A DNA stretch of 64,000 nucleotides, taken from Mesorhabditis belari (taxonomy: Eukaryota; Nematoda; Chromadorea; Rhabditida; Rhabditidae). The translations under genes and the position numbers were made by a program. Position 1 is the first letter of the stretch, and every line of letters starts with the position of its first letter. The notes below the pieces were generated by a model. It was not told where the DNA came from, did no database searches, and was given only the letters and a program-made list of their open reading frames with translations. This document shows, one piece after another, positions 1-14,405 of the stretch. The stretch spans positions 1,353,501 through 1,417,500 of the forward strand of contig CAUEEP010000737.1 in the NCBI GenBank assembly GCA_958450365.1, read 5' to 3'.

Positions 1-660
1 GTATTTGTCAACTCTGGATAAAGAAATGGTCGTCAAGGCAAGGAAGCTAAGGAATGCCACAACAAGACGTTGCTCGCCTCTTAGGATGTACGCCCACAAC
101 ATTTTCTCTTGTTACGGCAAAAATGAATGCGTCTGGAAGGTGCACAGATGTAGGAAAAAGGCCGACTGAGGATTACAACAAAGAATGAAGACCGATTCCT
201 TACAAAAGCTTTCAAAAGGATCTGAATTTGACGTTGAACGATGGAGTCATTCTTTCAAGCAAACTTCAAACAAGAATATCTCCTGCTGGACCTTGCATCG
301 ACGCTTACTTCAAGCAGCATTGTATACTAGCCTGCCCTCAAGCCTATAATGACAGCCAAACACAGGAGGCAACATCTTCAATTTGCTCGAACATATTCAA
401 GCTGAACAGTCGATGATTGGGCCCGAGTGATTTTCGTTGATTAAAGATAATTCGTCAGTACACAAAACCAAACTTTTAATGGGTCGCGTTGTGACTCTCT
501 CGAATGAAGAAAAAGCACATTGGTCGGGATGGTTTGGGATCAATCATATATCAGTAAAATTTTTAGGAGGATTGGACCTGGATTTTTGATGAATTAATTA
601 CATCGATGCCTACTCGTATTAAAGAAGTACTTTTACAAAGGAGGACCGCGAAAACATTGA
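1..660 (+). pseudogene. Tc1-like transposase remnant
   Basis: Pieces of a Tc1-family transposase lie in shifting frames on the plus strand. An N-terminal helix-turn-helix-like stretch (QQDVARLLGCTPTTFSLV) comes first at 60-115. A block matching the family linker (RITTKNEDRFLTKAFKR) follows at about 170-220, in another frame. Near 415-545 come VIFVD-like and GMVWDQ-like pieces, and near 625-650 a LLLQRRTAKT stretch where the family has its QDNA-H catalytic block. Several stops and frame changes separate these pieces, so it cannot encode an active enzyme. The left end is cut by the window edge and I see no terminal repeat. It lies just beyond the last visible spg-7 exon, probably in an intron or 3' flank of that gene. 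Family assignment is from remembered Tc1 motif order and is only moderately sure. Confidence 0.5.
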
Positions 661-682
661 TTATAGCTTAATTTCATCTTGT

Positions 683-3120
<2,438 letters not shown>

Positions 3121-3396
3121 TCTAAAACGTCCTGCAATACGTGACTTAATTGAATTAATTTAAAACATTTTTAAGCAAAGTAACGCTTCATCTTACATTT
3201 CATAAGTACGCTTGCGACGTATTGAGCTAAATTTGAGAAATTCTAAGCAAAGTAACGCTTTATTTGAGATTGCAAATGAATTCAAAACTTTTTATTCGAC
3301 TAACCTGCAACAACTAAAATATATACAAACTAAAAAATGATAGCAATAACATATAAAATATTTATATACCAATGAACATGATTAGAGCAAAGATTT
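3121..3396. other. Intergenic gap between spg-7 and the oxidoreductase gene
   Basis: A/T-rich spacer of under 300 bp. It contains a short duplicated phrase (aagcaaagtaacgctt at about 3173-3188 and 3244-3259). I see no convincing first exon for spg-7 here and no other gene. Confidence 0.4.
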
Positions 3397-5113
3397 CTAA
3401 ATGACTCCTTTTGGATTGACAATCACTTTGCCAAAAATTTTGTTTGTTTCGATGTCGTTCACAAGTTGATTCACCTATAAAGGAAACTTTGCTGCCATAA
3501 TTTAATACGAACCTGATCGAGACCATATTTAGCTTCTATTCGAGCACTCAAGTAGCCTTCGTCAAAAAGTCCAATAATCGTCGACATTATCGCATCAATT
3601 TCAGAAGCCGTTCGTCCACCCAACCACACACCTGCAAACGAAGCATTCCAGCATCAGTAATAATCTTTATTTACCTGTTACAGTTGCTTGTAACCGATGT
3701 AGATCTAACAATGAGACTGAAGGAATTTCGCCAGATGCAAACGAGAGCGAGACCAAATGACCACCTTTCTTCAGCCTAGATTTTTAAATATAACAACAGA
3801 TTAGTCAAACACTTACGATTCCAAAGCTGTGTGAAAGACTTTTCCACCAACAGTATCGACAACCACGTCTACACCTTCATTGAAAGTATCTTTGCGAATC
3901 ACCTGAACAACGGTATTCTATAACAGCTCACAATAAACTTACTTTTTAAAACCATAAGCTTCCAAAATATTACAAGCTATTTGAATCAGAACAATGTTTA
4001 CCTTAACCAAATCTTCTTTCTCCCAGTTGATCGTTCGCTGCACTCCAGTGGTCCGAAGTTTTTCTAATTTCTCTTCGTCATCCGAAGCGGCAAAGACCTG
4101 AACTATCTTTTTATATCTAAAAGAAAAAATATTACTTGAGCAGCAAAAACGTTTTGAGCTAGATCAATTGCAGCAAATCCCATAGTACCACGAGCGGAGA
4201 GGACCAGAACAGAACTCCTGAAGTACACATTTTAAGTTCATAAATACTCCCTCATTAAAGAGTAGAATGTCTACATTTTGCTTTAGAAAGCGTTAGAGGC
4301 GTAACAGACAAAACAACTTCTTAATCTACAACACGTCTTACCTGCTTTTGGAATCTTTTGAGGGAAGCGATCTACCGAATCAAATATAAACTTTACTTCT
4401 ACAACGCATAAAAAATTCACCCCTGTCTTTCACGAGCCATATTTGCCAAAGAAACATAGGCTGTTCCATAGGTGACTGCTACAGCTGCCGCTGTCTCGTA
4501 ATTGATAGAAAACGGTAAGCTAAAATAAAATTTGATTTGATAACTTGATAATTCCTGCAAATTTACTTGTAAATCAAATCGTGTTCCTTAACAATGCATT
4601 CTTCGGCAAAACCGCCCGTTCCATGTCTCCTAAATACAAAAAGTGAATTATGCCCTGATGGCATTTTAGATCTTTCACATTTACTATTTACGTGTGAAAA
4701 ATTACCGTAACACCAAAACCCGGTCACTGGCTTTCCATTTTTGCACCTTTTCACCGACTTTTTTAACATTGCCAGCCAGCTCAAAGCCTACACAAAAAAA
4801 TTAAAAAATTTGTTGAGATGCAAACCTGGTACAAATGGTCTCTTTGGCTTCAAATGATACATTCCTTTAATCATTTTCCAATCTCCATAGTTGAAACCAC
4901 AGCTTTCTACTTCAACGACAAGCTCATTGGGGCCTGGCCCTTTGAAGGAAGATCTCTAAAATGGCATGGATGAAAAAAGCACCAATATATCTCGTCTCAC
5001 CTAACTTCTAGAGGCTTGCCAATTTCTGTAACAACGGCCGCTTTGTATCCGCGAAGCGATAGATTGTTGCAAAAAGGACGAAACGCCTGGAGAAACGATC
5101 TTGACGAACTCAT
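3397..5113 (-). CDS. Zeta-crystallin / quinone oxidoreductase-like MDR protein
   Basis: A medium-chain dehydrogenase/reductase of the non-zinc quinone-oxidoreductase branch, which reduces quinones or enones with NADPH. The start ATG (5111-5113) opens a Ser/Arg-rich N-terminus ending LRGYKAAVV, which looks like a mitochondrial targeting sequence before the GroES-like catalytic fold. Next come GPGPNELVVEVESCGFNYGD and RPFVPGFELAG (substrate domain), the segment GTGGFAEECIV, and the coenzyme-binding turn with SARGTMGFAAIDLAQ, matching the family GAAGGVG pattern though with the first Gly/Ala replaced. VVVDTVGGKVF and KKGGHLVSLSFASG follow as usual, and the protein ends VIVNPKGVI with a TAG at 3397-3399. 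About eight short introns interrupt it. Closest families are QOR-like protein 2/CRYZ; substrate cannot be told from sequence. It sits head-to-tail with spg-7 and tail-to-head with rpn-11, all on the minus strand. Confidence 0.85.
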
Positions 5114-5406
5114 CAACACTAAAATCGCATTTTCTTTCTAACCTTGATCAAGTTACAATTTTTATCTGAAATTATAAAATTGCCACTTCAAGGTTTCGCT
5201 GCCGCAAAACTCAAAAATATTTTTGCATGATGTAATCACATAGGCTTTAGATGTCGTAACTATTAATCAAAAATTTTTATTCTCATCTTTAAAATTTATC
5301 ACAGAATCAAACATCAAAGCAACCGTAACAAAAAGGATAAGCAAGATTTATTTAAGGTATAAATACGAAAACAAGAACAAGAAGAAATGAATATGACAAT
5401 CGGATT
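5114..5406. other. Spacer between rpn-11 3' end and the oxidoreductase start
   Basis: About 290 bp, A/T rich. It must hold the oxidoreductase promoter and the rpn-11 3' UTR; no distinctive motif was found. Confidence 0.4.
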
Positions 5407-6799
<1,393 letters not shown>

Positions 6800-7099
6800 C
6801 TTTGTTCTTCCTAAACCAAAAAATTAAGTGAGAGGTCTATGAAATTTGAGAAAGAGAAAGAAAACCATGTGCATGATGCAACGAAATGTGTAAGACTGCA
6901 GGAAAAACGGGATGTCGTGCGCTAAAAGGCTCAAAAATAGCCTTCAGCCTGCTAAAACCCCGCCCCCTCTGGCGAGACTTTGCCATTGGCAAGCTAAATC
7001 CCGCCCCTCGCACCAGACCCTATATAAGGCGCTCTTTTCCTTTATCCTTGTTTCCCTCGTTACCAGGCTGAAGACCGGCTGAATCCTCAACCAACAAAA
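6800..7099. promoter_or_regulatory. Divergent promoter between rpn-11 and histone H2A
   Basis: A 300-bp interval separates two divergent start codons. For H2A there is a TATA box (tatataaggc at about 7021-7030, some 70 bp upstream of the ATG), an inverted CCAAT box (ccattggc, 6983-6990) and two C-rich GC-box-like tracts (ccccgccccctctgg near 6958 and ccccgcccctcgc near 6998). The interval is far more G/C rich than its surroundings. No TATA-like element is obvious on the rpn-11 side. Confidence 0.6.
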
Positions 7100-7486
7100 A
7101 TGACTGGGCGCGGATCGGGAAAGAAGCAGGCGCGATCAAGGACAAACCGGGCCGGGATCGTCTTCCCCGTCGGACGAATTCATCGAATGCTCAAGAAAGG
7201 CAAATATGGAGCACGCATCGGTGGTGGAGCTCCAGTCTACCTCGCCGCTGTGCTGGAGTATCTCGTCGCGGAAATCCTCGAATTGGCGGGCAATGCAGCT
7301 CGTGACAACAAGAAAGTGACCATTAGTCCACGACATCTGATGCTGGTTGTGAAGAACGACGAGGAGCTCGATAGACTGCTGCAGGGTGTCACGTTCGCAC
7401 AAGGAGGCGTGGTCCCCCATATCCAACCAGTTCTTCTTGCAAAGTACAAAGCTGGCGACAAGACCGGGAATGATGAGGCAGATTAG
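7100..7486 (+). CDS. Histone H2A (divergent, intronless)
   Basis: A 128-residue core histone H2A that pairs with H2B in the nucleosome. The start [19 protein letters not shown] is the usual tail, followed by the alpha-1 to alpha-3 fold ([49 protein letters not shown]). Acidic-patch positions are kept (EYLVAEILE and NDEEL). It lacks introns and ends in a histone-type 3' stem-loop, so it is probably replication dependent. It is more divergent than most H2[14 protein letters not shown] replaces the usual [23 protein letters not shown] replaces KLLGGVTIAQ, and the C-tail is extended and acidic ([12 protein letters not shown]) without the SQ motif of H2A.X. It may be a tissue-specific variant. An AATAAA signal also lies downstream at 7694-7699. 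Confidence 0.95.
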   Translation: MTGRGSGKKQARSRTNRAGIVFPVGRIHRMLKKGKYGARIGGGAPVYLAAVLEYLVAEILELAGNAARDNKKVTISPRHLMLVVKNDEELDRLLQGVTFAQGGVVPHIQPVLLAKYKAGDKTGNDEAD

Positions 7487-7525
7487 AGGCAAATAACCTC
7501 AGCAAACGATAACCCCCAACCCAAC

Positions 7526-7541
7526 GGCCCTCTTTAGGGCC
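7526..7541 (+). promoter_or_regulatory. Histone mRNA 3' stem-loop
   Basis: The sequence ggccctctttagggcc forms a perfect 6-bp stem with a 4-base loop, 40 bp after the H2A stop. This is the position and form of the element bound by stem-loop-binding protein for non-polyadenylated histone mRNA processing. The stem has GGCCCT where the usual animal stem is GGCTCT, with the compensating change on the other side. Confidence 0.85.
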
Positions 7542-7699
7542 ACAAATATCTTTTTCTTGTGTTTAGATTTTTTTGTGTCTGTTTCCTGTCTGTAGTTTTA
7601 GTGTGCTATTTTGAGTTCTTTCTTTTCTGTGCAAAATTATGGCGATATGTTATGTGCTTCTATGATTATCTGATTCGCTTTTATTTGCCCCTGAATAAA

Positions 7700-8201
7700 G
7701 CATATATTACTTAAAATTTAATCAAGGAAAAGTTGGCACATTTGTCGGGTAGGGGCTCCGTCTTTACTGTTTAGAAATTCTAAAATACCTTCGCCTTTCG
7801 TTATTTTTCAAGTCATCAAAATACCCAATTGAAAGCAATGCTCAAGAGTTGTGTGTTCAGTGGATCCCCGTGGACTTTTTCCTAGACATTTGACTTTCAT
7901 TGCCATTATCAGAGAGTGGTTGGGAAAAGACAATCTAAAGAAAAGCCTTTTGCAATGGGAATTTCAAAACAAAATAAACACTTTTTTAGCATGGGGCATG
8001 CTCTTGAAAAATATTAGGTACCGTTTTTGAGCGGTAAACGATTTTAATCCCACTTGAAACCCCGGAAAGTCATATCAACTCCAAAATTTCAATCTTAAAA
8101 CACGTAATTTGCATTGATCCAGGATTTAAAAGAAAGTTCAACTGTTTAGATGGCACCTTTTCTTCTCATCTACTCAAACCTTCATCGGAGCTCTTCTCAA
8201 G
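7700..8201. other. Intergenic region between H2A and the PP1 gene
   Basis: About 500 bp of A/T-rich spacer. It must contain the PP1-gene promoter. No exon, RNA gene or repeat recognised. Confidence 0.4.
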
Positions 8202-9603
8202 ATGGGACAAGTCAACATCGATGACATGATAGGCCGCCTTCTCAACGTTGGAATGGCCGGAGGACGTTTGACGACATGCGTGAGTGCTTTTTGCTTTTTT
8301 TAAAACTATTTTTGTTTTGGCGTTTTATCGCGGCTGGATTTCTGGCTTCTTTTATTTGTTCTAGTCGTAGGACGAGCTGCTCAACAACAATGCGAAATTA
8401 AAAGAAATTTTAATTTTATTTGTTTTGTTTAGGTTTCAGAAGACGAACTGAAGTCTCTGTGTTGCTTCGCAAAGAATGTCTTCATGTCTCAACCATCACT
8501 CATCGAAGTCGGGCCACCAATTGTTGTTTGCGGGGATATTCATGGACAGGTATGCTTATTTGAAAGTACTGGGTTTATTGTTGTTGCTTTTTTAGTATTC
8601 CGATCTCTTGCGTATCTTCGAAAAGACCACTTTTCCACCTGATGCCAATTTCATCTTTTTGGGCGACTATGTTGATCGTGGCCAACAGAATATCGAAACC
8701 ATCTCGCTCATGTTTTGCTACAAAATCAAGTGAGGATTTAATCTTTATGGTTATTATAATCTAGCATGGACGATTTTAGGTACCCTGAAAGCTTCTTCAT
8801 GCTTCGCGGCAATCACGAGTGTCCCGCTATCAATCGTGTCTACGGCTTCTACGAGGAGTGCAACCGTCGCTACAAGAGCCAGCGTCTGTGGCAATGTTTC
8901 CAAGACACATTCAACTGGATGCCTCTTTGCGGTCTCATCGCTACTCGCATTCTCTGCATGCACGGTGGACTCCTCACCACAGATACAGCAAATCGAGCAG
9001 CTACGGTAAGTTTTTTTCTGTTACGCAAGTATAAAATTTTAAGTGTAATTTTAGTAACTTGACTCGTCCTCAAGACCCACCCAATCCATCGATAGGCATC
9101 GATCTTCTCTGGGCTGATCCCGACCGCTGGGTTAAGGTATTCCGTCTTGTGGCGTTCTTGATTACAAATTCTTTGTTTAGGGCTGGGAGGTAAATAACCG
9201 TGGTGTGTCGTACGTTTTTGGACAAGATGTGGTGATCGACTTCTGCGAGCGGATGAACATCGATCTCGTGGCTCGCGCTCATCAAGTCGTTCAAGACGGA
9301 TACGAGTTCTTCGCCAGCCGCAAAATGGTAAGTTGTCTTTTCTCGCACAAAATGCTGGAAATCTTTGGCTTGCCTAACCTTTTTCCTTTAGGTCACCATC
9401 TTCTCTGCACCCCACTATTGCGGACAATTTGACAACTCGGCAGCCACCATGAAGGTATCATATTTCTTCTCAAATTATTGCACAAGGACTGTTAAGTTTA
9501 ATGGGTTTTAATTTGTTTTCTTTAGGTGAACGAAGATCTCCAATGCACCTTCGACGTGTACCGCCCAACTGCCAAGGTCGTGCGAATGCAGCAGCAAGAG
9601 TAA
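8202..9603 (+). CDS. PP1-class serine/threonine protein phosphatase catalytic subunit
   Basis: A metal-dependent phosphoprotein phosphatase close to PP1. It begins [15 protein letters not shown] and is split by about seven short introns. The PPP signatures appear in order: GDIHGQ (near 8545), GDYVDRG (near 8665), LRGNHE (near 8808), the HGGL segment (near 8962), the [13 protein letters not shown] block (near 9275) and [11 protein letters not shown] (near 9400). It ends VRMQQQE with TAA at 9601-9603; a polyadenylation signal follows at 9739-9744. HYCGQFDN replaces the PP1 NYCGEFDN, and the C-terminal tail is very short, so this may be one of the expanded nematode PP1-like genes rather than the housekeeping isoform. 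One extra C near 8969 (gactcctcacc) puts [11 protein letters not shown], the true continuation, out of frame; the downstream duplicate reads gactctcacc, supporting an indel here. A short divergent N-terminus lacks the usual Glu/Val-rich region. Confidence 0.9.
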
Positions 9604-10230
9604 CAACTCGTCTTCTCATCGACGGCTCTTCTCGCCTTTTCAATGGTTTCTTTATCGTTTCATCTGCCATTCGATCAAGTGCTGCTTTAACTTACGTCCT
9701 TGTTCTCATGTGAACGTTTTTGTTGACTTCCCGGTGACAATAAATTTTTCTCTGGCTTTTTATTGGAATATAATTGTGAATAACATTGCTATGAAAGTTC
9801 ATTCTATTAGAGCATGCGCTTCTATTAGAGGTCCCATAAGCCCTCCCTTCACTTACGCCAGGAGAAAAAGTTGCACCAAACATTTAATTTTTGACCTATG
9901 ACCAGGAGTTTGGTGTCAAAAAGAAAGAATTTTGAAAAAAGAAAGTATTATTTCTAATATACCTAAATTCACTCGATTGTACCTGAATTCGCTCCCTAAA
10001 ATTAAAGGCGTATTTATCAACTAATATTTATTTTCTAGGAATAAACGTTACACAAGTCAACGAATCGTTGCAAGGAAAGCTTTCCGGTGGGGAATTCACA
10101 AATCGGCTCATCAAACTGGCCAGTTACACATTAATAGCTTGACCCATTTTGTTTTGACTAAATTTCAAAACATATTTTGTCGAACAAACCCCAAAAATCT
10201 TGGCCTTTTTCATTTTGTTAGTCTTTATTA
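9604..10230. other. PP1 3' flank
   Basis: 3' UTR with AATAAA at 9739, then A/T-rich sequence without recognisable content up to the duplicated PP1 fragment. Confidence 0.4.
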
Positions 10231-10650
10231 TTTCCAAGACACATTCAACTGGATGCCTCTTTGTGGTCTCGCATTCTCTGGATGCCCGTTGGACTCTCAC
10301 CACAGATACAGCCGATTGAGCAGCTGCGGTAAGTTTTTTCTGTTACTTGTCGATTTAAAGTGTAATTTTAGCAACTTGCCTTATCCTCAAGGCCTGCCCA
10401 ATCCATCAATGGGCATTGTTTTTCTCTTTCTGATCCCAGCAACTGGGTTAAGGTATTCCAGCTTGTGGTGCTCTTAATTATAATTCTTTGTTCAGGGCTG
10501 ACTGGCCGTGGACCCGTGGAGTTTGGTGCGTTTTTTTCGAGAGTTTTAGTGATCGACCTCTGCGAGCGGATGAACACCAACTTGTGGCTCGCAGTCATGA
10601 AGTTGGTCAAGACGGAACGGATACAGGTTCTTCGCCAACCGCAAAATGAT
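10231..10650 (+). pseudogene. Partial, intron-retaining duplicate of the PP1 gene
   Basis: This copies the middle of the PP1 gene from [14 protein letters not shown] to the EFFASRKM region, including the equivalents of two introns (gtaagtttttt... near 10329 and the ggttaaggtattcc intron near 10446). It is therefore a DNA-level tandem duplication, not a retrocopy. Part of the exon around the HGGL motif is deleted (the copy jumps from GLA to a GCP reading), frames are broken, and both ends of the gene are missing. It keeps gactctcacc where the parent gene has an extra C. Confidence 0.85.
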
Positions 10651-10705
10651 AATTTTTAGTTTTTAACATTGAAAGTTGAAATGATTTGACTTAACTTTTT
10701 TATTA

Positions 10706-11015
10706 GGTTGTTCGGATATAAACGAGCGTTTTAGTAGTCGACAAAATTTACCTTAAAAACAGAAACAACACAGTTTAATCCAAAAATATATTCACCATTA
10801 TTATTGATTGCTTCTTGCCATCTTTTGCGCAAAGAATTGATGCCGCTCTTGAAAAACTCAGCCGGCTGTGACTCGAAAAATTTGGCGACCCAATTTTGGA
10901 TATCTTCACGGTTTTTGAATTTCTCATTGACCAAAAAGTTTTGAATCGACCGGAATCATTGATTGTGAGACGTTTAAAGGATTGTTGATTGAAGAAAAGA
11001 TAATTTCCATACAAA
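10706..11015 (-). mobile_element. mariner 3' fragment with terminal repeat
   Basis: The plus-strand left edge reads ttaggttgttcggatataaa, related to the terminal repeat of the larger mariner at 45.33 kb. Inside, on the minus strand, is the last part of a mariner transposase: SIQNFLVNEKFKNREDIQNW followed by the hallmark C-terminal segment FFKSGINSLRKRWQEAINNN and NGEYIF. No catalytic Asp block and no second terminal repeat remain, so it is a 5'-truncated relic. Confidence 0.8.
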
Positions 11016-11167
11016 TCCTAGGTTTCACTTTGATTTCTGTATTTTTTGAGTGTGCTTTCAAAACCTTTTCTTCAAATCAAACATCGACCACGTTTATTTC
11101 AATGCACCACATTTGAAAAATTCTATCAAAAAACGAGGAAAACAATTATAACTTTGTTTTTTTCTTT
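11015..11167. other. A/T-rich spacer
   Basis: Nothing recognised between the mariner fragment and the stop of the candidate peptide gene. Confidence 0.3.
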
Positions 11168-12285
11168 TTACCACGAACGCTCGGGTCGAAGCTTTTGTTG
11201 GTTCTGAAAAATGAGATATTTAGTTAAGAAAACTTAGTTAACAAGTTATTTTCTAACTTTTTTCATTTACCATTTCTTGTTGTTGAACGCCTTTTTGTTG
11301 ATCGACATCAACGGATCGCCGAAAGCGCAAAAACGGGTGCAAATCGTCGAATTGACGTCTAGAGATTGAAATTTCTAAGCGAAAAACAATTCTTTTACGG
11401 ATATTATTTTAGAGATAACCTAAATTCAATCTAAATCTTTATTTACCTTACATCTTTATTTTTATTTTACCTATCATGCTTTACCTGAAACGAAGGAATG
11501 GCTGAAGATTCTCGTCACCTCCGCTCCTTCGGAAACGAATGAAATGGTCGATGAAATCGGGGTGATGAAGCCGATTTTCTGCACAATTTTCGTATTGCTT
11601 TTAGAAAGGAACTTTTTTGACTCTCGTACTTTATTTGGATTCATTTTTACAACCTAGGCGAATCATCAAAGTTCATCATACTCATGGAAAACTCTGGATG
11701 CTTATACTTTATGTTCAAAAACTTGTAAATACATCCTTTCTGATGCACTCAAATCGTTGATATGAATGATTAGTGCACCAGAAAGAATGCCTTTACGTAG
11801 CTCAAAGAATAAGAAAAAGTCTAGCATTGTCTAGTATCGTCTAGTATTAACTGCACAACTTTAGCTATAGTAACTTTGTTACAAAATGGCTGTTAAAGGA
11901 CCAAGAGCAAATAAGGTAAGGCCCGCAAATTTCGTCAGACCTGGATCTGGACCTCGAACTGGGCCGGAAATTGAACCTGGATCTGGGCCTAGCTTTTGGA
12001 TTTGCCTTGGCTTACATCAGTGGCAACCCTTTGTTTAAGGCTATTTAATCGTTCTACTGAGCTTTTCCTTTGTTTAAAGCTTTTGAACTTGTCTTGGCTT
12101 AGATCCCTATTTGTAGACCCTTTTTTTAAAGCTATTAAATCATTCTATCGTGTCCTTATTTTATAGTCTATCAATTTTTTAGATTTTTTACCTAAATCGC
12201 AAGAAATGCTGTAGATTTCCCTCATCAAGTTCATCGCCGGCTCGTCGGAAACGGATGAACGGCTGAATGGCATCCGAGTAGTCAG
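11168..12285 (-). CDS. Candidate multi-copy F(I/L)RF peptide precursor (partial model)
   Basis: Four consistent minus-strand exons: 12192-12285, 11485-11578, 11271-11358 and 11168-11203 (TAA at 11168-11170). The translation is a chain of short peptides separated by Arg-Arg: units ending QPFIRF, GNLQHFLRF, DHFIRF, SGGDENLQPFLRF and QFDDLHPFLRF, each followed by RR, then a Gln-rich C-terminus ending LRPERSW. This layout is that of a secreted peptide precursor cut at dibasic sites. Unlike FMRFamide-like precursors there is no Gly for C-terminal amidation, so membership of that family is unproven. The first two exons are both 94 bp, start with two bases finishing a codon and end in two bases; each joins the third exon in frame but they cannot be joined to each other, which implies mutually exclusive use. 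A possible upstream exon ending KKCSFSFPKK has its donor at 12662. No signal peptide was located. Function is inference. Confidence 0.5.
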
Positions 12286-12299
12286 CTGAATATTTAATT

Positions 12300-13312
12300 A
12301 AATACAGTTAGGCTAGGTTAGGTTAGCTTAGCTTAGCCTAGCTACAGTAACCCAAGCTATTGATATTCTACTTTAGATTTCGATATTTTAAAGCTTAATC
12401 AATGTTACCCAAAGGACTTTTGCGTATCCTTTGATGGTCTTGTTCAATCGAATCTGAGGTGACAATTTGAAGAAGGGAAACTGCCAAAAATGACGAAAAT
12501 CGAATGGAAAACATCTGAAAGTTGAAGTTTTATCGAAAGCGTTTAGTTCAGAGAAATCTTGTATAAATGAAATAACTAGTTTGCCTTTTTTTCCGGTTTT
12601 TTTTGACTTGGTTTCATATTTCATACACATGTTTTTGAACCAAAAAATCGTAAAGAATCACGCTTTTTGGGGAAGCTGAATGAACACTTCTTTTCATCAA
12701 GCTTTCTTCTTCAGTTGCAGTTTTATTTCTTAAAATGTGTTTAAAAAAATCAAATAAAATGCCATTTTTGAGGAAAGTTTAAAGTATTTCAAGCATGTAG
12801 GAGCGATTTCTCTTGGTTATTTCGAATTTTTGATAGTGATAAGAAGAGTTTTAGCTTTAAAATGGGACTCTAGTGGAAATAGCTGCTCAAAAATGCTCAA
12901 AAAGGTTTAAAGTTTAGAAGAATTTAAAGCAAAAAATTCGAATGAAATGTTCTAAGTTTGAATATCCACCAGTTTAGAAACAAAAAGTTGTCTGGATCGG
13001 TTCACTTGCCAAGCTTTCCAGACTCTTGACTCAATAAAATGAATAGCTCTAATCGATTGCCGACTCCGAAAATCCCCGGGTACAAATTCAAAGCTGAATA
13101 TCTTTTTGTATCATCAATAAAGCAAATAACTGTCATAGTGTTCTTTATGTTCTTCTTCTTTCTTTAAAGCCGTGTAATCGCTCGCCGTCTGGTACACCCT
13201 CCAGATAGATAGCTGTTTTTTTTTTCTGAGATATGACCAGAAAACTGGCATGGATAAGCTACAGGGTGTGCTCAAAAAGGAATCCACTTCGGATCAAATT
13301 TTAAAAATATTT
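12300..13312. other. Intergenic stretch upstream of the peptide gene
   Basis: It contains a short run of TTAGG/TTAGC-like repeats (12307-12345), a possible extra minus-strand exon with donor at 12662, and a copy of the dispersed phrase cgattagagctattcatttt (minus, about 13030-13065) also found near 22.96 and 26.26 kb. At 13168-13195 is a dispersed motif (cgtgtaatcgctcgccgtct). No other gene seen. Confidence 0.4.
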
Positions 13313-14402
13313 TTGGTGGCTCAAGGTAGTAGGTATGGTGCGAATTTTTTTGTGATTGAGAAATTCTGGTTGTTTCATGATTTTTAGCAGATTATGACCC
13401 TCTATGCATGAAATTTCCTCGCCACCATGGTCACCATCACCATATGAGCCACCACAATGAGACTTTTACCATAAAAATAAAACCTCTACTGGCATCGCGT
13501 TGTCATATTAGAGTTAATATATAAACTAAGATTTTAGCTTTTTAGCCAAACACTTTATTCATCTACACTATAGAGAGTGGGGCAAATGCGACCTTTTTTT
13601 TGCGCACCCAGACATTTGCGCACCTTTTTTTTCCGCACCTTGCCCATTAGCGCACCTTTTTTCGCGTTTTAAAAAAGCTCTAAAAAGCTAATATTAACCA
13701 ATTTCTATTTCAAATGTTGTTTTTCTAGGTAATTTGAGGGTGTCGAATTCAAATTTTGACATAACAGAGCGTGTGGAACCAATTTGAAAGACAAAACGGC
13801 TAGGTCAAATTACAGAGAATTGTTGATTTTTCTCTTTGTATAACTCCGTCCGTTTGTTTCCACAAGCTCTGATATGCCAAAATTTCGATTCTACGCCCTC
13901 AAATTACCTAGAAAAACGACTTTTGGAATAGAAATTGGTTAATATTAGCTTTTAGAGCTTTTTTAAAAAGCGAAAAAAAGTGCGCTAATGGTGCGGAAAA
14001 AAAGTGCGCAAATGTCCAGGTGCGCAAAAAAAGGTAGCATTTGTCCCACTCCCACATTATATGATAATCTGTCATATATAAGAGATTTTCAGATGGCCTT
14101 TTTTAAAAGAAAGTGCCCCGTTTTTCCAAACGAAACGCTGATCAATAAAGTGTTTGACTAAAATAAAATAGTGTTTGGCTCAATAAAATGGTTAAAATTT
14201 GTAGTTATCCTAATAGTGTTTATTATGCACCACAATGCCAGTTTAGTTTTAATTTTATGGGAAAAGTCTGATGGTGGTGATCATGGTAACTCTGAAATTT
14301 CTTGCATAAAGGAGCATGATATCGTGAAAATGAAAAAAACAGCAAGATTTCCCGACCTCAAAAAAATCATTTTCCCACTCCTACTACCTTGAGCCACCGG
14401 AA
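13313..14402. mobile_element. Long foldback element (outer)
   Basis: The left arm starts ggtggctcaaggtagtagg (13315) and the right arm ends cctactaccttgagccacc (14380-14398). The two arms stay alignable, though diverged, over some 200 bp each. No transposase is encoded. The element is split in the middle by a second, better-conserved inverted repeat. Confidence 0.7.
13572..14055. mobile_element. Inner foldback element with gcgcacc/ggtgcgc arms
   Basis: A palindromic element whose arms (about 235 bp) run from gagtggggcaaatgcgacc (13575) to tagcatttgtcccactccc (14036-14054). Each arm carries several T- or A-runs next to gcgcacc motifs. It lies inside the outer foldback, so it inserted later. 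No coding content. Confidence 0.75.
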
Positions 14403-14405
14403 ATA

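Noticed and set aside
7136..7492. 118-codon minus-strand frame
   Set aside because: Antisense shadow of the histone H2A gene.
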